The position numbers and the translations under genes were made by a program. Below are positions 61,731-64,000 of a stretch of 64,000 bases of DNA, piece by piece. Under the pieces are notes generated by a model, which worked only from the letters and a program-made list of their open reading frames with translations, had not been told where the DNA came from and ran no database searches. Numbering within the stretch: the first letter of the stretch is position 1; the number at the start of each line of letters is the position of its first letter. Source of the DNA: Pachypanchax playfairii (Eukaryota; Chordata; Actinopteri; Cyprinodontiformes; Aplocheilidae); the NCBI GenBank assembly GCA_006937955.1, contig SSNP01000446.1, positions 1-64,000 of the forward strand, in the 5' to 3' direction.

Positions 61731-63684
61731 GAGCTTCAGATCTGAGGACATTTGAAACGAGCTGGAAGCGTTTCAGATGATCTTACTGTTCACTGCATTT
61801 GTATTTGTCTCAGCGACTGACATTTAGAGATGAAATGTTGCCTAAAACTGTTTTTTTTTTTTTTTTTTTTTCAGGGTTCAACAAAGTCATGGAGGGGATT
61901 GATAAGGCAGTTGAACTGGGCTACAGTCCAGTCAAGGTTTGTTCAGGATTTTGTCTCCAAACACAGTGTTTGTAGATTAGATGCCTGAGTCAGATGTGAT
62001 GTTCCAGCCCAGAGGTTATTAGAGGTTATACATACATCCACATCAATGTTCCAACTATTGAGCTTTCTCAAAATGAGGCAATATGTCAGTTATATTCATT
62101 ATTTAGCATCTTTGGAATAAAAACATGTGAATTCTCTTCACTTCCCTACTGACAGACTGACAGAGAACATTTGCTTACATGTGGTTGTTAATTAGAAGCT
62201 TCAGATTGTCCCGTTTTATATGAAATGATAAGAAGACAAAACAGCTCAGAAGACATGACAGACCCCTGAAGGACTCTATTTGAGTGATGTCTACTGATCC
62301 ATCAGCTGCAGTTAAACCAAACCCTCTAACATCTTGTTCATGTGTCAAACAATAAAACACGGGCCGTCAGCCTCCTGTAGAAGGTTTGAAACCCCCCCCT
62401 TAGTGGTCTTAAACTGAACATGTTTAAATAACAGATTAGTGAGGAGGATGTTGATGTGACATCTGCAGATCAACTGTGTGGTGATGCGAGGCCTCAACGA
62501 GGACGAGCTGCTGGATTTTGTGTCTCTGACAGAGACGAAGCCTCTGGAGGTGCGCTTCATTGAATACATGCCCTTCGATGGTGAGTGTTCACTTCCCACA
62601 ATGCCTCATTGCTCAGGCTCAGTCTTTATGTAGATGCAGATTTTTGGGGATTTGTTATAAACTTTACCTTGTCTCCTTCCTGCAGGCAACAAGTGGAACT
62701 TTAAGAAGATGGTGAGTTACCAGGAGATGTTGGACCGGATCAAGCAGCAGTGGCCCAATCTGGAAAGGCTTCAGGGTGGAGCTGCAGATACTGCAAAGGT
62801 TCGATGTCTTCAGTTAACTGTGAGGCGTTTCTACAGGACGGACTTGTTTATCCTAAAATTAGACTGAGAAAATGATTTTAGACTTTAGTTTTACTTGGAA
62901 AACAAAAAGTTTGGTTTGCAGACACAAAACCTCATGTAACCCAAACCTTTATGTGTGTGTGTGTTAATGGCTGAATATTACTTGTGGTATGAAAAGAATA
63001 TCTGCTGTTTTTATGAACTAAATCAAACATCTTTATATTTGTCTCTAAATCTTTTCCACTTCTTCCTGTTTTGTTACAGACTTTTAAAGTTCCAGGTTTC
63101 ACGGGGCAGCTGGGCTTCATCACCTCCATGTCTGACAATTTCTGCAGCTCTTGCAACCGTTTACGCATCACTGCAGATGGAAACCTCAAGGTAAATCCAG
63201 ATTAAACTCAGACTTTCAGACTATTTAAACTGTAGCACCGATACTTTCACAAGAACATTTAAATTCATTTGAATAAATCCCATTTTTCACATAATTTATT
63301 TGAAGTAAAAAAGGGAAACAAGCAACAATAAAAATATTTTGCTGCTTTTCAAACAGATCTTTCGCTCAAAGTAAATTTTTTTGCTTGAGAACATCCACAA
63401 TTTTCTCTTTGGCTCCTCCTCCTCTTCATCCTTCAGGTGTGTTTGTTTGGGAACTCTGAGGTCTCCCTCAGAGATGTTTTACGTTCTGGAGCATCTGATG
63501 AAGAGTTGCTGCAGATTATTGGAGCTGCAGTTGGAAGGAAAAGGAAACAACATGCAGGTAAAACACATAAAGATCATCTTCTAGATTTACTGTCAGATTG
63601 TTGCTTTATGCAGGTTTTCTCTCTTCAGGCATGTTCAGCATCTCCCAGATGAAGAACAGACCAATGATCCTGATTGGTGGGTGA
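58885..63684 (+). CDS. MOCS1: MOCS1A, GTP 3',8-cyclase (molybdenum cofactor synthesis 1)
   Basis: Radical SAM enzyme that, with MOCS1B, turns GTP into cyclic pyranopterin monophosphate in mitochondria. Ten exons: 58885-59091, 59645-59756, 59915-60082, 60976-61140, 61875-61936, 62469-62580, 62686-62798, 63080-63190, 63437-63557 and 63629-63684. They encode 408 aa (human MOCS1A 385). The N-terminus is Arg/Ser-rich and nearly free of acid for about 40 residues, which fits a mitochondrial presequence. The radical SAM cluster is CNLRCQYC across the exon 2/3 junction. The SAM-binding TGGEP is in exon 3. The C-terminal GTP-side cluster is CSSCNRLRITADGNLKVC across exons 8/9. The frame ends MILIGG then TGA (63682-63684). 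The double-Gly C-terminus is required for activity in the human protein. A competing donor six bases before the stop allows fusion to the MOCS1B part. Confidence 0.95.
61700..61725. repeat. CA dinucleotide microsatellite in MOCS1 intron 4
   Basis: About 12 to 13 uninterrupted AC units. A long T run (61852-61871) forms the polypyrimidine tract just before MOCS1 exon 5. Confidence 0.85.
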
Positions 63685-63786
63685 CTCAGCTGTACGTACA
63701 TCATCTCACACACTTGGTTCTGTCACTTTACTGCATTTGAATTGTTTTTGTTTTCGTTCTTGAGTTTTTTTTTTCTATTTCAACAG

Positions 63787-64000
63787 ACACGTCTGAAACA
63801 TTTCAGCCAAAACTACAGAACAGATCGAAGGCTTCGACCATCGTCTTTCAGCCTAAAAGTGACTCATTATTTCATCCAGCTGCAGCTCCTCATGTGTCCC
63901 GTTCAGGTACCAGAACAGTCCTGAACAGAGAGGAGATTCTGTGCCTTCCAGACCGGACCACTTCAGTTCTAAGTTGCTGCTTTAAAACCTCAAGGAGTGG
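63787..64000 (+). CDS. MOCS1: MOCS1 exon 11, linker to MOCS1B (partial)
   Basis: The acceptor TTTCTATTTCAACAG ends at 63786. If exon 10 is spliced after G63676 (ATTG|GTGGGT), the codon joins as G+AC and the frame stays open to the window end, beginning D-TSETFQPKLQNRSKAST. This corresponds to the poorly conserved linker between MOCS1A and MOCS1B in mammals. The MoaC-like domain itself must lie to the right of the window. If splicing uses the donor after 63680, the frame instead stops after three codons (GGHV, then TGA). Confidence 0.7.

Noticed and set aside
1..64000. CRISPR arrays, operons, bacterial mobile elements or an unknown defence system
   Set aside because: The window is vertebrate nuclear DNA with spliced genes. 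The only regular direct-repeat array is the spacer-less 26-bp minisatellite at 34604-34932.

Overview
This is about 64 kb of nuclear DNA from a teleost fish. The evidence is GT-AG introns throughout, vertebrate orthologues, typical fish repeats (BEL/Pao retroelement, tRNA-derived SINE, TA- and TTAA-flanked MITEs) and a fish-type class C chemosensory receptor cluster. I stitched the gene models by hand from splice sites. In every model the exon lengths sum to a whole number of codons.

Layout. 1-1.1 kb: 3' end of a BEL/Pao LTR retrotransposon. 2.4-14.5 kb: a small tandem cluster of class C GPCRs resembling GPRC6A/T1R/CaSR. It has one intact 6-exon gene (4762-9179, 844 aa), a decayed copy downstream (about 11.9-14.1 kb) and a short exon 1-2 remnant upstream (about 2.43-2.70 kb). 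15.1-19.2 kb, minus: ODC1, ornithine decarboxylase (460 aa), with a TATA promoter and a 9-codon upstream ORF. 19.2-25 kb: intergenic, with a probable solo LTR. 25.3-35.4 kb, minus: NOL10, a nucleolar WD-repeat protein (21 coding exons, 713 aa). 36.0-42.7 kb, plus: ATP6V1C2-like V-ATPase subunit C (392 aa with a 36-nt candidate cassette exon, 380 without). 43.4-44.9 kb, plus: KCNF1/Kv5.1, one coding exon (439 aa). 44.9-58.7 kb: a gene desert. 58.9 kb to the window end, plus: MOCS1, molybdenum cofactor synthesis step 1, running off the right edge.

The block ODC1(-) NOL10(-) ATP6V1C2(+) KCNF1(+) keeps the order and orientation of human 2p25.1, except that PDIA6 is not seen between the last two. 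The GPCR cluster and MOCS1 are not part of that human neighbourhood, so they mark fish-specific junctions. The genes are not a functional unit. They are a polyamine enzyme, a ribosome-biogenesis factor, a proton-pump subunit, a modulatory K+ channel subunit, a cofactor biosynthesis enzyme and chemosensory-type receptors.

I found no exotic new system. The most informative points are: the MOCS1 exon where a Gly-Gly-stop ending and a competing splice donor sit four bases apart, so that one choice gives MOCS1A and the other opens the fused MOCS1A-MOCS1B frame; the birth-and-decay record in the GPCR cluster; a 26-bp minisatellite beside a NOL10 splice acceptor, each unit of which carries acceptor-like and weak donor-like sequence; a possible 12-codon cassette exon in ATP6V1C2; and the ODC1 upstream ORF.
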